Below are positions 24,869 through 34,282 of a DNA stretch of 64,000 bases, one piece after another. The DNA is from Erythrobacter sp047872805. GTDB taxonomy: Bacteria; Pseudomonadota; Alphaproteobacteria; Sphingomonadales; Sphingomonadaceae. Each line of letters opens with the position of its first letter. Position 1 is the stretch's first letter. The notes under the pieces were generated by a model. It worked only from the letters and a program-made list of their open reading frames with translations, did not search any database and was not told where the DNA came from. The translations under genes were made by a program, and so were the position numbers. The stretch lies in contig NZ_JBLQUK010000004.1 of the NCBI RefSeq assembly GCF_047872805.1, positions 124,001 to 188,000 of the forward strand, given 5' to 3'.

Positions 24869-26050
24869 ATGACGCCCGCCGCGCGGGTTCAGGCCGCCAT
24901 CGAACTGCTCGACCAGATTATCGAGGCCGCGGCGGCAAAGGCTGCGCCGGCGGACCGGCTGATCTCGGAATATTTCCGTGCCCGCCGCTATGCCGGGTCA
25001 AAGGACCGGCGCGCGGTGCGCGAAATGGTCTATGCTGCGATCCGGCTGTGCGGACCTCGTCCGGCCAGCGGGCGGGCAGCGATGCTCGCGCTGGCCCGGC
25101 AAGACGCGCAGATTGCGCCGCTGTTCGATGGATCGCCGCACGGCCCGCCGACCATCGGTGACAGCGAGAAGCCCGCCAAGACCGGCGTCGCGGTCAGCTG
25201 GATCGTGGGCAGGCTGGCGGCATCGGGGATTGAGAAACAGGCCGCGCGGGCCTTGCTCGACCGTGCCCCGCTCGACATTCGCGTCAACGCGCTCAAGGCC
25301 GAGCGCAGCACCATCGCCTTGCCCGAGCCGGGCGAGCCGCTTTCCGCGCCATCCGGCCTCCGCTTTCCCGCTGGCACCCCGGTCGATCAATGGGATGCAT
25401 ACCGCGACGGGCTCATCGAAATTCAGGATCATGGCAGCCAGTGGGTGTGCGAAGCGGTCGGCGCGCAGCCGGGCGAAACGATCATCGACCTGTGCGCAGG
25501 GGCGGGGGGCAAGACGCTGGCGCTCGCCGCGCGGCTGGGCAATGCGGCGACCCTGATCGCGGCGGATACGGACAAGCGGCGGCTGGGCAATCTCGCGCCG
25601 CGTGCTGAACGCGCAGGGGCGCAGATCGAGCGCACGGTGTTGCTTGATCCGGGACGCGAGCTGGAGGCGCTGGCCCCGTGGCTGGGCGCGGCGGACCGGG
25701 TGCTGGTCGATGCGCCGTGTTCGGGCAGCGGAACCTGGCGGCGCAATCCCGAAAGCCGCTGGCGGCTGGACCGGGCAGAGCTCGACCGGCTTAGCCAGTT
25801 GCAGGACCACGTGCTCGATATAGGCGCGCAGCTGGTGCGTCCGGGCGGCACGCTGGTGTTTGTCACCTGTTCGGTGTTCGACGCCGAAGGGCCAGAGCGG
25901 ATCGCCGCATTTCTCGAACGGCATCCGGGTTGGCAGACCACTCCCACCGTGATCTCGGTGGGCACAGAGCGCGGCGGCGGCACAAGGTTGACCCCGCATC
26001 ACGACGGGACAGACGGGTTTTTTGTCGCCATCCTCAATTCTCCGTGTTAG
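24869..26050 (+). CDS. RsmB/NOP-family RNA (cytosine-5) methyltransferase
   Basis: The 393-residue product has an NusB-like N-terminal part and a class I SAM fold: motif I IIDLCAGAGGKTLALAARLG, motif IV VLVDAPCSGSGTWRRNPE with the release Cys in APCSG, and motif VI FVTCSVFDAEGPERI with the catalytic Cys (TCS). These are the two cysteines of RNA m5C methyltransferases. It probably modifies 16S rRNA C967 or a neighbouring site; exact target uncertain because the N-terminal domain is short. Confidence 0.88.
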   Translation: MTPAARVQAAIELLDQIIEAAAAKAAPADRLISEYFRARRYAGSKDRRAVREMVYAAIRLCGPRPASGRAAMLALARQDAQIAPLFDGSPHGPPTIGDSEKPAKTGVAVSWIVGRLAASGIEKQAARALLDRAPLDIRVNALKAERSTIALPEPGEPLSAPSGLRFPAGTPVDQWDAYRDGLIEIQDHGSQWVCEAVGAQPGETIIDLCAGAGGKTLALAARLGNAATLIAADTDKRRLGNLAPRAERAGAQIERTVLLDPGRELEALAPWLGAADRVLVDAPCSGSGTWRRNPESRWRLDRAELDRLSQLQDHVLDIGAQLVRPGGTLVFVTCSVFDAEGPERIAAFLERHPGWQTTPTVISVGTERGGGTRLTPHHDGTDGFFVAILNSPC

Positions 26051-26109
26051 CCTGAAACACTATGGCGGAGCCTCCATCTTCCCGGCTTGCTGATTTCAAG
26101 GAGCTTTTC

Positions 26110-26604
26110 ATGCGTTTCGCGCCCGTTGCTGCTGCTTTGTCGCTGTTTCTCGCCACCACTGCGAGCGTAACAAGCGCGGGTGAACAAGCACCAGCGCCGC
26201 GCGCGGCGATGCTGATCGCGCAGGGTCAGGCCTCGCTCGAAGCGGGTGAAACGCAGGCTGCAATTGATGCGTTTGAGGCCGCTTTGGTGGTTGATCCGGG
26301 TTACACGCCGATCTTTCTGCATCTCGCAGAGGCCGCGCGCCGCGAAGGCCTGCAAGGCAAAGCGATCCGTTACTACCGCGAAACACTGGCGCGTGACCCT
26401 GGCAATTTCGCCGCAATTTCGGGCGAAGGCGCGGCCCTGGTGGAAAAGGGCGCCTTGGAAAAGGCGCAGCGCAATCTGGCCCGGCTGCAAAGCCTGTGCG
26501 GGGAAAACTGCCCCGAAACCGTCGCGCTGCAAGCAACCATAGCCGCCGGACCGCCTGCGCGGCTGGCGGTGGAAGCGGCAGGCGACGGCACCGCCAGCAA
26601 TTGA
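26110..26604 (+). CDS. Exported TPR-repeat protein
   Basis: ATG 26110 follows AAGGAG at good spacing; the earlier ATG 26062 lacks one. The 164-residue product has a signal peptide (about 1-22, AALSLFLATTASVTSAG). Two to three tetratricopeptide repeats follow (AQGQASLEAGETQAAIDAFE, YRETLARDPGNFAAISGEGA, LEKAQRNLARLQSLCGENCP). TPRs mediate protein contacts; the partner is unknown. It is followed by a GST gene after 13 bases. Confidence 0.82.
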   Translation: MRFAPVAAALSLFLATTASVTSAGEQAPAPRAAMLIAQGQASLEAGETQAAIDAFEAALVVDPGYTPIFLHLAEAARREGLQGKAIRYYRETLARDPGNFAAISGEGAALVEKGALEKAQRNLARLQSLCGENCPETVALQATIAAGPPARLAVEAAGDGTASN

Positions 26605-26617
26605 ACGGAACACATCA

Positions 26618-27298
26618 ATGCTGACGCTGCACCATCTTGAATATTCGCAGAGTTTTCGCATCCTGTGGCTGCTTGAGGCGCTGGGCGCGCCCTACGATCT
26701 CAAGCTCTACAACCGCGATCCCGAAAGCAACCTTGCGCCCGATGATTACAAGGCGCTGTCGCCGCTCGGCACTGCGCCGGTCATCACCGACGGCGATCTG
26801 GTGCTGGCGGAAAGCAACGCGATCATCGACTATGTGCTCGATGCGCATCCTGGCAGCGACCTGCGCCCCCTTGCGGGCCATCCTGACCGCGCGCGGCACC
26901 TGTTCTGGTTCCACGCCGCGCAGGGATCGTTGATGTCGATGCAGGGTATTGCGATGGTGCTGACCTTGCTGGAAACACGCTCGCCCTGGCCGATCAGCGC
27001 GCTGTTAAAGGCGGTGTTTGGGCAGGTGCGCAAGATTTTCGTCAACCCCCGGCTCGGCGCGCTGTTCGCTTTGATGGAAGCGGACCTGGGCAAGCAGCCC
27101 TATTTTGGCGGTGACAATCTGACCGGCGCGGACATCACCTTGGTCTATCCGATGTATGCCGCGCGCGACAAAGGTGCGTTTGACGCGGGCTATCCCAACA
27201 TTCTGGCGTGGTTTGACCGGATCGAAGCGCTGCCGTCGTTCATCGCCGCGCGGGCCAAGGACAACCGTGATCGGATCGCATTCCGGTTCAAGGATTGA
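26618..27298 (+). CDS. Glutathione S-transferase family protein
   Basis: The 226-residue product has a thioredoxin-like N-terminal half (TLHHLEYSQSFRILWLLEAL, ending in the glutathione-binding VLAESNAIIDYVLD). The helical C-terminal half has GDNLTGADITLVYPM, the capping box of GSTs. Its Ser/Tyr catalytic residue is probably in EYSQSFR. Substrate unknown. It meets rppH stop-to-stop at 27298/27299 with no gap. Confidence 0.87.
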   Translation: MLTLHHLEYSQSFRILWLLEALGAPYDLKLYNRDPESNLAPDDYKALSPLGTAPVITDGDLVLAESNAIIDYVLDAHPGSDLRPLAGHPDRARHLFWFHAAQGSLMSMQGIAMVLTLLETRSPWPISALLKAVFGQVRKIFVNPRLGALFALMEADLGKQPYFGGDNLTGADITLVYPMYAARDKGAFDAGYPNILAWFDRIEALPSFIAARAKDNRDRIAFRFKD

Positions 27299-27772
27299 TC
27301 AGATCAGCGGAGCAAATTCTGCCACCAGTGCGGCGTAAACATCGCGTTTGAACGGCACGATCAGGTCCGGCAATTCGGCCGGATCGACCCAGCGAAACTG
27401 TTGAAACTCCGCCGGTTCATGCGCGTTCAGATCGACATCATCGTCGCTGCCCAGAAACCGCCCGAGGAACCATTGCTGTTCCTGCCCGCGATATTTGCCC
27501 TTCCACACCTTGCCCAGCAATTCGGGCGGCAGGTCGTAACGCATCGGCTGCGAAGCGGGCGCGATCACCTCAACCAGATGGGGGCCGATCCCGGTCTCCT
27601 CCTGCAATTCTCGCAACGCCGCCGTTTGCGGGTCTTCGCCGCGATCAATCCCGCCTTGAGGCATCTGCCACGTGCCGAGCGCGCGTTTCTCAATTCGCTC
27701 ACCCACGAACACCTTGCCTGCTGAGTTTACTAGCATGAAACCGGCGCAGGAACGATAGGGTAGCCCGCTCAT
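27299..27772 (-). CDS. rppH: RppH, RNA pyrophosphohydrolase
   Basis: RppH removes pyrophosphate from mRNA 5' ends to start decay, or hydrolyses dinucleoside polyphosphates. The 157-residue product opens LPYRSCAGFMLVNSAGKVFVG (in part: YRSCAGFMLVN) and carries an intact Nudix box, GGIDRGEDPQTAALRELQ followed by EETGI. The IYD/WF motif KYRGQEQQWFLGRFLG is typical of RppH/NudH. Its ATG overlaps the stop of the upstream hydrolase (ATGA). Confidence 0.94.
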   Translation of the reverse strand: MSGLPYRSCAGFMLVNSAGKVFVGERIEKRALGTWQMPQGGIDRGEDPQTAALRELQEETGIGPHLVEVIAPASQPMRYDLPPELLGKVWKGKYRGQEQQWFLGRFLGSDDDVDLNAHEPAEFQQFRWVDPAELPDLIVPFKRDVYAALVAEFAPLI

Positions 27773-28719
27773 TGAGCGACTCCGAGTATGAACTTCATTG
27801 CTGCGACAATGCGCTCCAGATCGCGCTGCGCGCTTGGCACCGCGCCGCGCAGATTGGTGAAGGAATGGGTGAGGCCCTCCATTTCCAGGAACACGAATGG
27901 GCGCCCTGCATCCACCAGCGCCTTGGCATAATCGCGCCCCGAATCGCGGATTGGATCAAGGCTGGCGGTGATGAGCACCGTGGGCGGAGCCGTGCTGTGA
28001 TCGCCCAGTATCGGGAAGCCGCGGTGATCATCGCGCGGCGCGGCAAATGCTTGATCGAAGAATTCGACCGCCGGTTTGGTCAGCACGAACCCTTCGGCAA
28101 ATTCTTCAAGGCTGGCGGAACCTGCCGCATCGCTCGCCAGCGGGAACAGCGGGACTTGCAGCACCACCGGCACATGCGCGGGGCTGACGGCCAGCAATTG
28201 CCCGACCGCGAGCGTTGCGGTGCCCCCGGCGCTGTCGCCGATGGTGATGATGCCGGTTGCCTCGCGCCCCAAAGCCTCAGGCGAAGACGCGATCCAGCGT
28301 GTCGCCGCATCGCAATCGTCAATCGCCGCGGGAAAAGGATGTTCGGGCGCGCGCCGATAATCGACCGCGACCACCGGCAGGTCCATCAGCGCGGCCAATT
28401 CGGTGCAGAGATTGTGATGCGTGTCGAGGTCCCCGATCACGAACCCTCCGCCGTGATAGAAAGTGAAGACCGGGCCCGCCTCGCGGCTTTCGCGCGCGTC
28501 ATACAGGCGCAAAGGAATATCTCCGGCGGGACCGGGGCAGGAAAGGTCACGCACCACCGCCAGATCGCGCGCCGGACGATCCGCCATGCCGTGCAGCGCG
28601 ATATAGGACGCGCGCGCATCCTCCAGCGTCATTTCTGCCACTTTCGGCCCGCCGATGGCGGCGAGCGCATCGAGAAAGGCCTTCATGTCGGGGCGGATGA
28701 ATGGGGTTGGGCGGGTCAT
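27769..28719 (-). CDS. Alpha/beta hydrolase of the hormone-sensitive-lipase family
   Basis: From ATG 28719 the 316-residue product has the oxyanion motif FTFYHGGGFVIGD, the nucleophile elbow GDSAGG, an acid in ASLDPIRDSG and the catalytic His in LTHSFTNL. The order and spacing fit HSL-type carboxylesterases. A longer frame to 29082 has no lipase character and was dropped. It acts on short acyl esters by inference. rppH is translationally coupled behind it. Confidence 0.9.
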   Translation of the reverse strand: MTRPTPFIRPDMKAFLDALAAIGGPKVAEMTLEDARASYIALHGMADRPARDLAVVRDLSCPGPAGDIPLRLYDARESREAGPVFTFYHGGGFVIGDLDTHHNLCTELAALMDLPVVAVDYRRAPEHPFPAAIDDCDAATRWIASSPEALGREATGIITIGDSAGGTATLAVGQLLAVSPAHVPVVLQVPLFPLASDAAGSASLEEFAEGFVLTKPAVEFFDQAFAAPRDDHRGFPILGDHSTAPPTVLITASLDPIRDSGRDYAKALVDAGRPFVFLEMEGLTHSFTNLRGAVPSAQRDLERIVAAMKFILGVAQ

Positions 28720-28819
28720 GCTGTCTCTCTCCACACACAGTGTTCTGCGGCTGCGATAGAGCGATGCGCACAAGTTTTCCACTCGCATTGAAACAGGCGC
28801 GGGGATAGGCAGCAAAGCC

Positions 28820-29773
28820 ATGGACAATCTGACACATAGCCTCGTCGGCGCGGTGCTGGGGCAGGCGGGGCTGAAGAAGAAGACCGGGCTCGCCATGCCT
28901 GCGCTGATCATCGGTGCGAACCTGCCCGATGTCGATGCAGCGTGCTTTTTCTGGCTCGAGGGGACCGAGCATCTGGGCTTCCGGCGCGGGATCACCCACG
29001 GTCCGCCCGCGATGGTGCTGTTGCCGCTGATACTGGCGGGGCTGCTGTGGGCGTTTGACCGGTGGCAGACGAAGCGCGGCAAGCTGCCTGAAGGGCGGCT
29101 TCCGGTGCATTTTGGGTGGCTTTATGCCCTCAGCTTTATCGGCTGCCTGAGCCACCCGGCGCTCGACTGGCTCAATGTCTACGGCATCCGCCTGCTGGAG
29201 CCGTTCTCCTCGCAATGGTTCTATGGCGACACGCTGTTCATCATCGACGTGTGGCTGTGGGCGCTACTGATCGTCAGCCTGTGGTGGTCGCGGCGGCGGG
29301 AGAAGCGCGGCGGGGAGTGGATGCGGCCCGCGCGGTTGGGGATTGTGGTAATGCTGGCCTATATCGGGGTGAATGGGGCGATCACGCATGGCCGTTTGGA
29401 ATTGTGGGACGGGCCTGGTGCAATGCGGATTTCAATGCCGGTCCCGTTACTATTCTGGGAACGGGAGGTGGTGCGAGTTGGCCGGAATTGGCCGGACATG
29501 GCATCGGAAGCCGCGCAAATTCCTTATTTGCAGAGCGAAGGCCGTCCGCTCATCGATCCGAAGCTGCGTTGCGCAATGCCTGACCTCACTGAGGCACGCC
29601 GCACCAATTCCCAACTCGAAGCCTTCCTGTTCTGGTCGCGCGCGCCCTTTGCTGTGCGGGCTGATGATGGCTCGGTAATCCTCTACGACGCGCGCTTCTA
29701 CGATCCGCGTGCGCGGGGGCGGTTCTCGGTCGCGCTGCCGGATGTGAAATGTGAGGAACTTGACAGCGACTGA
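28820..29773 (+). CDS. Integral membrane metal-dependent hydrolase, YdjM/DUF457-like
   Basis: The 317-residue product starts MDNLTHSLVGAVLGQAGL, the conserved His-containing beginning of this family. It has ANLPDVDAACFF, the RGITHGPPAMVLLPLILAG metal region and LSHPALDWLNVYGIRLLEPF, with several membrane helices. The C-terminal 120 residues are soluble and acidic. Family members in enterobacteria are membrane proteins of unclear function, some LexA-regulated; no LexA box is visible here. Followed after 15 bases by the photolyase. Confidence 0.8.
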   Translation: MDNLTHSLVGAVLGQAGLKKKTGLAMPALIIGANLPDVDAACFFWLEGTEHLGFRRGITHGPPAMVLLPLILAGLLWAFDRWQTKRGKLPEGRLPVHFGWLYALSFIGCLSHPALDWLNVYGIRLLEPFSSQWFYGDTLFIIDVWLWALLIVSLWWSRRREKRGGEWMRPARLGIVVMLAYIGVNGAITHGRLELWDGPGAMRISMPVPLLFWEREVVRVGRNWPDMASEAAQIPYLQSEGRPLIDPKLRCAMPDLTEARRTNSQLEAFLFWSRAPFAVRADDGSVILYDARFYDPRARGRFSVALPDVKCEELDSD

Positions 29774-29788
29774 CGCGCTTTGGCCCAC

Positions 29789-31183
29789 ATGAGTGACATT
29801 CAAATCGTCTGGCTGCGGCGCGATCTGCGCATGGCGGACAATCCCGCGCTCTATCACGCGGCCAAGGCTGGCCCGGTGATTGCGGTCTATGTGCTGGATG
29901 ATGATCGCGCCAGCACCCATGCCTATGGCGGCGCGTCACGCTGGTGGCTGCATCACTCGCTTGAGAGCCTGCAGGCGAGTTTTGCAAAACGACACGCGAC
30001 AATCGTGCTGCGCCGGGGCGATGCGGTGGAGGAATTGCTCAAGATCGCGCAGGAAACCGGGGCGCAGACGATCCACGCCAATCGCCATTACGAACCATGG
30101 TGGCGCAATGCCGAAAAGGCGCTGGGCGAGAAGATCGAGCTCAAACGCTATGAAGATGCCAATTTCCTCACCGTGATGGGTTCGATCCAGACGGGGACGG
30201 GCGGGCAGTACAAAATCTACACCCCCTTCAGCCGCGCCGTGCGCGCGCAATTCCCGCCGCGCGATGAATTGCCCGAGCCCGAGACGCTTTCATCGCCCGA
30301 TAGCTTCCCCGCCAGTGACGATCTGGAGGATTGGAACCTGCTCCCGACGAGGCCCGATTGGGCAGGGGGGATGCGGGAATTCTGGCAGGTGGGAGAGGCC
30401 GCCGCGCAGGATCGGCTCGATTGGTGGGGCGATCATGTCGATGAGTATGACGACAAGCGGAATCTGCCCAGCGTGGACAAGACATCGCAGATTTCGCCGC
30501 ATCTGCATTTTGGCGAGATTTCACCTGTGCAGATCTGGCACCGCTTCAAACACAAACGCTCGGATGGTTGGCGAACCTTTGAAAGCGAGCTTATCTGGCG
30601 CGACTATGCGCAGAACACCATCGCCCAGTTCCCGCTCTATGCGCGCAACAATTACCGCGAGGATTTCGACCAGATCGAATGGCGCGATCCCAACACCGAT
30701 GCAAAGGCCGCGCGCGATCTGAAGGCGTGGCAGCAGGGGCGCACCGGATACCCGATCGTCGATGCCGGGATGCGGCAATTGTGGCAGACCGGGTGGATGC
30801 ATAACCGCGTTCGGATGATCACCGCGAGCTTTCTGATCAAACATCTGCTGATCGATTGGCGCGTGGGCGAACAATGGTTCTGGGATACGCTGGTCGATGC
30901 CGATTACGCCAGCAATGCGACCAACTGGCAATGGACCGCCGGGACGGGGGTGGACAGCAACATGTTCGTCCGGATCATGGCCCCGCTGTCGCAATCGGAG
31001 AAGTTCGACGCCGCCCGATACATCCGCACCTATGTGCCAGAATTGGCGCATCTGGATGAACCCTACATCCACGATCCCGAAGAATTTGGCCGCTTGCCCA
31101 AGGCTTACCCGGCCAAGATCATCGGCCACAAACAGGCGCGCGAACGGGCGCTGGCGGCTTACAAGGCGATAAAGGCGCAATAG
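29789..31183 (+). CDS. phrB: Deoxyribodipyrimidine photo-lyase
   Basis: Photolyase uses light to split pyrimidine dimers. The 464-residue product has the antenna-domain start IQIVWLRRDLRMADNPAL and the FAD-binding C-terminal half with YPIVDAGMRQLWQTGWMHNR, WQWTAGTGVDSNMFVRIM and KYIRTYVPEL-like RYIRTYVPELAHLDEPYI. ATG 29789 is preferred over TTG 29780. It follows the membrane hydrolase gene closely. Confidence 0.95.
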   Translation: MSDIQIVWLRRDLRMADNPALYHAAKAGPVIAVYVLDDDRASTHAYGGASRWWLHHSLESLQASFAKRHATIVLRRGDAVEELLKIAQETGAQTIHANRHYEPWWRNAEKALGEKIELKRYEDANFLTVMGSIQTGTGGQYKIYTPFSRAVRAQFPPRDELPEPETLSSPDSFPASDDLEDWNLLPTRPDWAGGMREFWQVGEAAAQDRLDWWGDHVDEYDDKRNLPSVDKTSQISPHLHFGEISPVQIWHRFKHKRSDGWRTFESELIWRDYAQNTIAQFPLYARNNYREDFDQIEWRDPNTDAKAARDLKAWQQGRTGYPIVDAGMRQLWQTGWMHNRVRMITASFLIKHLLIDWRVGEQWFWDTLVDADYASNATNWQWTAGTGVDSNMFVRIMAPLSQSEKFDAARYIRTYVPELAHLDEPYIHDPEEFGRLPKAYPAKIIGHKQARERALAAYKAIKAQ

Positions 31184-31253
31184 GCGGGAAAAGCGTGCCG
31201 CGCCGCGCGCATGTCCCTTGCGGCCAGACAATCGCCGCGACTATGAGACCGGC

Positions 31254-32525
31254 ATGACCGCGCAGGGGATCAAGCAGCAGATGGGGCCTGAGCCACGCGG
31301 AGAGCGTTTGCTCAGTTCGGGCAAAAGGTTTGCCGCAAGGCCGGGGCTGATCGCGCGGCTGATTGCGCCGGGATTTCGCAAGGTCTTGGACCGGGTCGAT
31401 GCGGGGCTCGAAACCGGATCGCTGTTTGCGCATCTGCCCGACGGGACCACACGGTTGCTGGGCGGGCGAGCGCCAGGGTTCGACGTGGTGGTGCAGCTCA
31501 AAGACTGGCGCGCGCTGCTACGGCTGGCGACCGGCGGCGCGATTGGCTGGTTCCAGGCCTACGAAGCGGGTGAGTGGGAGGCCGATGACCACGCCGTGTT
31601 GTTCGCGCTGTTTTCCGCCAATGTTCGCACTTTGGGGGACACGGCGCGCAGTTCCGGCCCGTTCAAATGGGCGGCGCGGATGGCCCACCGGCTGAACCGC
31701 AACGACAAGAGCGGGGCGCTGCGCAATATCTCGGCGCATTACGATCTAGGCAATGATTTCTACGCCGCATGGCTGGATGACAGCATGACCTATTCGAGCG
31801 CGATTGGCCTGTCCGAAGCCGGACCCGGTGACGGGTTGGAGGCAGCGCAGCAGCGCAAGCTTGAAGCTCTGACCAAGCGGCTAGGAGCGCCGGAGAGCGT
31901 GCTTGAAATCGGCTGCGGCTGGGGCTCGCTGGCCGAATATCTCGCAGGCGAAGGCGCACGGGTCACTGCGATCAGCCTCTCGGATGAACAATTGGCATGG
32001 GCGCGGGCGCATACCTCACCGGAAATCGACTATCGCTGCCTCGATTACCGCGATGTCACCGGCACTTATGATGCCATCGTCAGCGCTGAAATGGCTGAGG
32101 CGTTGGGCCGCGAATATTGGGGCGCGTTCATGGACGCCATTGCGCGGGGTCTGAAACCCGGCGGGCGCGCGGCGATCCAGTATATCTCCATGGCGGAAGA
32201 CATATTCGAAACCTACGCCGCGACGGTCGATTTCATTCAGGCCTATGTCTTTCCCGGCGGGCTGTTGATCAAGACATCCGAATTTCGCGCTCTGGCAGAG
32301 GAACGCGGGCTGAAGTGGCAGGACCAGAGCGATTTCGGGCGCGATTATGCCGAAACGCTGGCAATCTGGCACCGGCGGTTTGACCGCGCGGTGGCAGAGG
32401 GGCGGCTGCCTGCGGGCTTTGATGACCGCTTTGTGCGGCTGTGGCGGTTCTACCTTACCTATTGCGAAGGCGGATTTCGCGCTGGCAATATCGACGTGCA
32501 TCAGGTTACGCTGATCAAGCAATGA
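31254..32525 (+). CDS. Cyclopropane-fatty-acyl-phospholipid synthase family protein
   Basis: The 423-residue product is SAM-dependent. Key regions are AHYDLGNDFYAAWLDDSMTY, motif I VLEIGCGWGSLAEYLAGEG, ISLSDEQLAWAR, and the C-terminal RLWRFYLTYCEGGFRAGNID, all characteristic of CfA synthases. It adds a methylene to unsaturated acyl chains of membrane phospholipids. The N-terminal 120 residues bind the lipid substrate. ATG 31254 lacks a clear Shine-Dalgarno, so the exact start is uncertain (TTG 31218 also open). Confidence 0.9.
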   Translation: MTAQGIKQQMGPEPRGERLLSSGKRFAARPGLIARLIAPGFRKVLDRVDAGLETGSLFAHLPDGTTRLLGGRAPGFDVVVQLKDWRALLRLATGGAIGWFQAYEAGEWEADDHAVLFALFSANVRTLGDTARSSGPFKWAARMAHRLNRNDKSGALRNISAHYDLGNDFYAAWLDDSMTYSSAIGLSEAGPGDGLEAAQQRKLEALTKRLGAPESVLEIGCGWGSLAEYLAGEGARVTAISLSDEQLAWARAHTSPEIDYRCLDYRDVTGTYDAIVSAEMAEALGREYWGAFMDAIARGLKPGGRAAIQYISMAEDIFETYAATVDFIQAYVFPGGLLIKTSEFRALAEERGLKWQDQSDFGRDYAETLAIWHRRFDRAVAEGRLPAGFDDRFVRLWRFYLTYCEGGFRAGNIDVHQVTLIKQ

Positions 32526-32544
32526 GAAAAGAGAGGGTGCGGCG

Positions 32545-33744
32545 ATGAAATTTACCACGCAGGCGTTGATGGGATTGGCTCTGCCGGGGGCACTGGTGCT
32601 GAGCGCATGCAGCTATGGCAGCGCTGCCGGACTGGAACAGCCGTCTGCGCCGCTCGCCGCAGTGGAGATGGTCCAGCCGCCGCAGCGCGATCCATCCGAA
32701 TTGCAGGTGTTGTTCTGGAACGATGAGCAGCGCTCCGCCCGGTTCCGCGACATGGAAAGCTGGTTTGCCGGGCATGAAGTGCCCGCCGCCAGCACCCCGC
32801 GCGCTTTGGTAGAAGGTGAACCGCTGCCCGCGCCGCTCGCGCAGGAAATCCGTCAGGCGATGGCGCAAACCGGCGCTGCCGGGGTGATGGTTCACAAGGG
32901 CGGGACCGTCCGGTTTGAGGATTACGCGCTGGGCCTTACCGCCGATCAGCGCTGGACCAGTTTCTCGGTCGCCAAAAGCTTCACCTCGACCCTGCTTGGC
33001 GCGGCGGTGAAAGACGGGTTTATCGCCAGCCTTGATGATCCGGTGACCCAATATGTGCCGGGCCTCGCCGGGTCGGCCTATGACGGGGTGAGCGTCCGCC
33101 AGATCGCCACCATGACCAGCGGCGTCGCTTGGGATGAGGATTACACCGATCCCGGCAGCGACGTGGCGCAGATGAACCGTTTTGTCGTCGAATACGGCCC
33201 CGATGCCATCGTCGCCCAGATGCGCGAGTTGGAGCGTGAGGCCGAGCCGGGGACCAAATGGGTATACAAGACCGGGGAAACCAATCTGATCGGTCTGGTG
33301 GTCGAAAATGCGGTGGGGCTGCCGCTGGCCGAATATGCTCAGGAAAATATCGTTGAGCCTGCCGGGTTTGCAGGCGGGCTGTTCTGGATGGTTGATCCGC
33401 GCGGCGGCAATATCGGCGGTTGCTGCCTGTCGCTGACGCTGGGCGATTATACGCGGATGGGATTGTTCGCGCTCGAAGGCGGCGGCGACACTGTGCCCGA
33501 AGGCTGGTTCGCCGAAGCGGGCGATTCGCTGGTGGATTTCGGCACTTCAGGCTTTGGCTATGGCTATCAGTGGTGGACCTATCCCGGCGCATTCGGCGCG
33601 CAGGGGATTTTCGGTCAGTCGATCACCATCGTGCCATCGGAGGAACTGGTGCTGACCGTGGTCAGCAATTGGCCGACCGCCACCAGCGGCGAAAACCGCG
33701 CCATCTGGCAGGGCGTAGCGGCGAAGATTGCGGCGATTGATTAG
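32545..33744 (+). CDS. Beta-lactamase-fold serine hydrolase, lipoprotein
   Basis: The 399-residue product has a lipoprotein signal (LSAC, Cys22). It also has a class C beta-lactamase/DD-peptidase fold with SxxK in TSFSVAKSFTSTLLGAAV and the Tyr motif in YKTGETNLIGLVVE. A KTG-like third motif is not obvious (QSITIVPSEE region), which suggests an esterase or a peptidase rather than a true beta-lactamase. Outer-membrane anchored by inference. Confidence 0.87.
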   Translation: MKFTTQALMGLALPGALVLSACSYGSAAGLEQPSAPLAAVEMVQPPQRDPSELQVLFWNDEQRSARFRDMESWFAGHEVPAASTPRALVEGEPLPAPLAQEIRQAMAQTGAAGVMVHKGGTVRFEDYALGLTADQRWTSFSVAKSFTSTLLGAAVKDGFIASLDDPVTQYVPGLAGSAYDGVSVRQIATMTSGVAWDEDYTDPGSDVAQMNRFVVEYGPDAIVAQMRELEREAEPGTKWVYKTGETNLIGLVVENAVGLPLAEYAQENIVEPAGFAGGLFWMVDPRGGNIGGCCLSLTLGDYTRMGLFALEGGGDTVPEGWFAEAGDSLVDFGTSGFGYGYQWWTYPGAFGAQGIFGQSITIVPSEELVLTVVSNWPTATSGENRAIWQGVAAKIAAID

Positions 33745-33774
33745 CGGCAGGCGGCAAACGCGCCAATGCCCAGA

Positions 33775-34119
33775 TCACATCGGGCGATAGACGCCGGTGT
33801 TGCTGTAGCGTTGCAGGATATTGTCGTGCACGATCGGGCTCAGCAATTCTTCAAACGCGCAGCCGACGATGCAATTGTCCCACCAGATGACCTGAGCCTG
33901 GAGCGATTCGAGGCCGGGCAGGGTCAACCAGCACAGCTGGCCATCGTGCATGCGATTGATCGAGGCGGCGGAGAATCCCGAGATCGAAAGGTCGTGAACC
34001 ACGCTCTGAAACGCGCGGCCACCCGACGCCCGCAAGGTTGCAGGGATGGTCAGCCGCGTGCGCGGTGAGCAGCGATCTTCCTGTGCTGCGAGTTTGTAAC
34101 GGTCTGTTTCGGTCGGCAT
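33775..34119 (-). CDS. PilZ-domain protein, c-di-GMP binding
   Basis: The 114-residue product is a single PilZ domain: RCSPRTRLTIPATL gives the RxxxR element, and VVHDLSISGFSA gives (D/N)xSxxG, the two nucleotide-contacting motifs of c-di-GMP receptors. It probably responds to c-di-GMP to control motility or surface attachment. The upstream intergenic (34120-34282) holds only a weak RBS (AGGAGAAGG, 12 bases away). Confidence 0.88.
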   Translation of the reverse strand: MPTETDRYKLAAQEDRCSPRTRLTIPATLRASGGRAFQSVVHDLSISGFSAASINRMHDGQLCWLTLPGLESLQAQVIWWDNCIVGCAFEELLSPIVHDNILQRYSNTGVYRPM

Positions 34120-34282
34120 TGCCTTGCAACCTTCTCCTGTCAGACGGCGATAGTCGTGTCAGCCATGGGATGGGAGCCATGGAATCGGGACGCCTTCCAT
34201 CCACCACATTGGCTTTACCGTTGATTGCAGGAAAAGGTTAACAAGCGCGTAAGTAGCCCGGATCGCTTTCGAAATGCTCCGG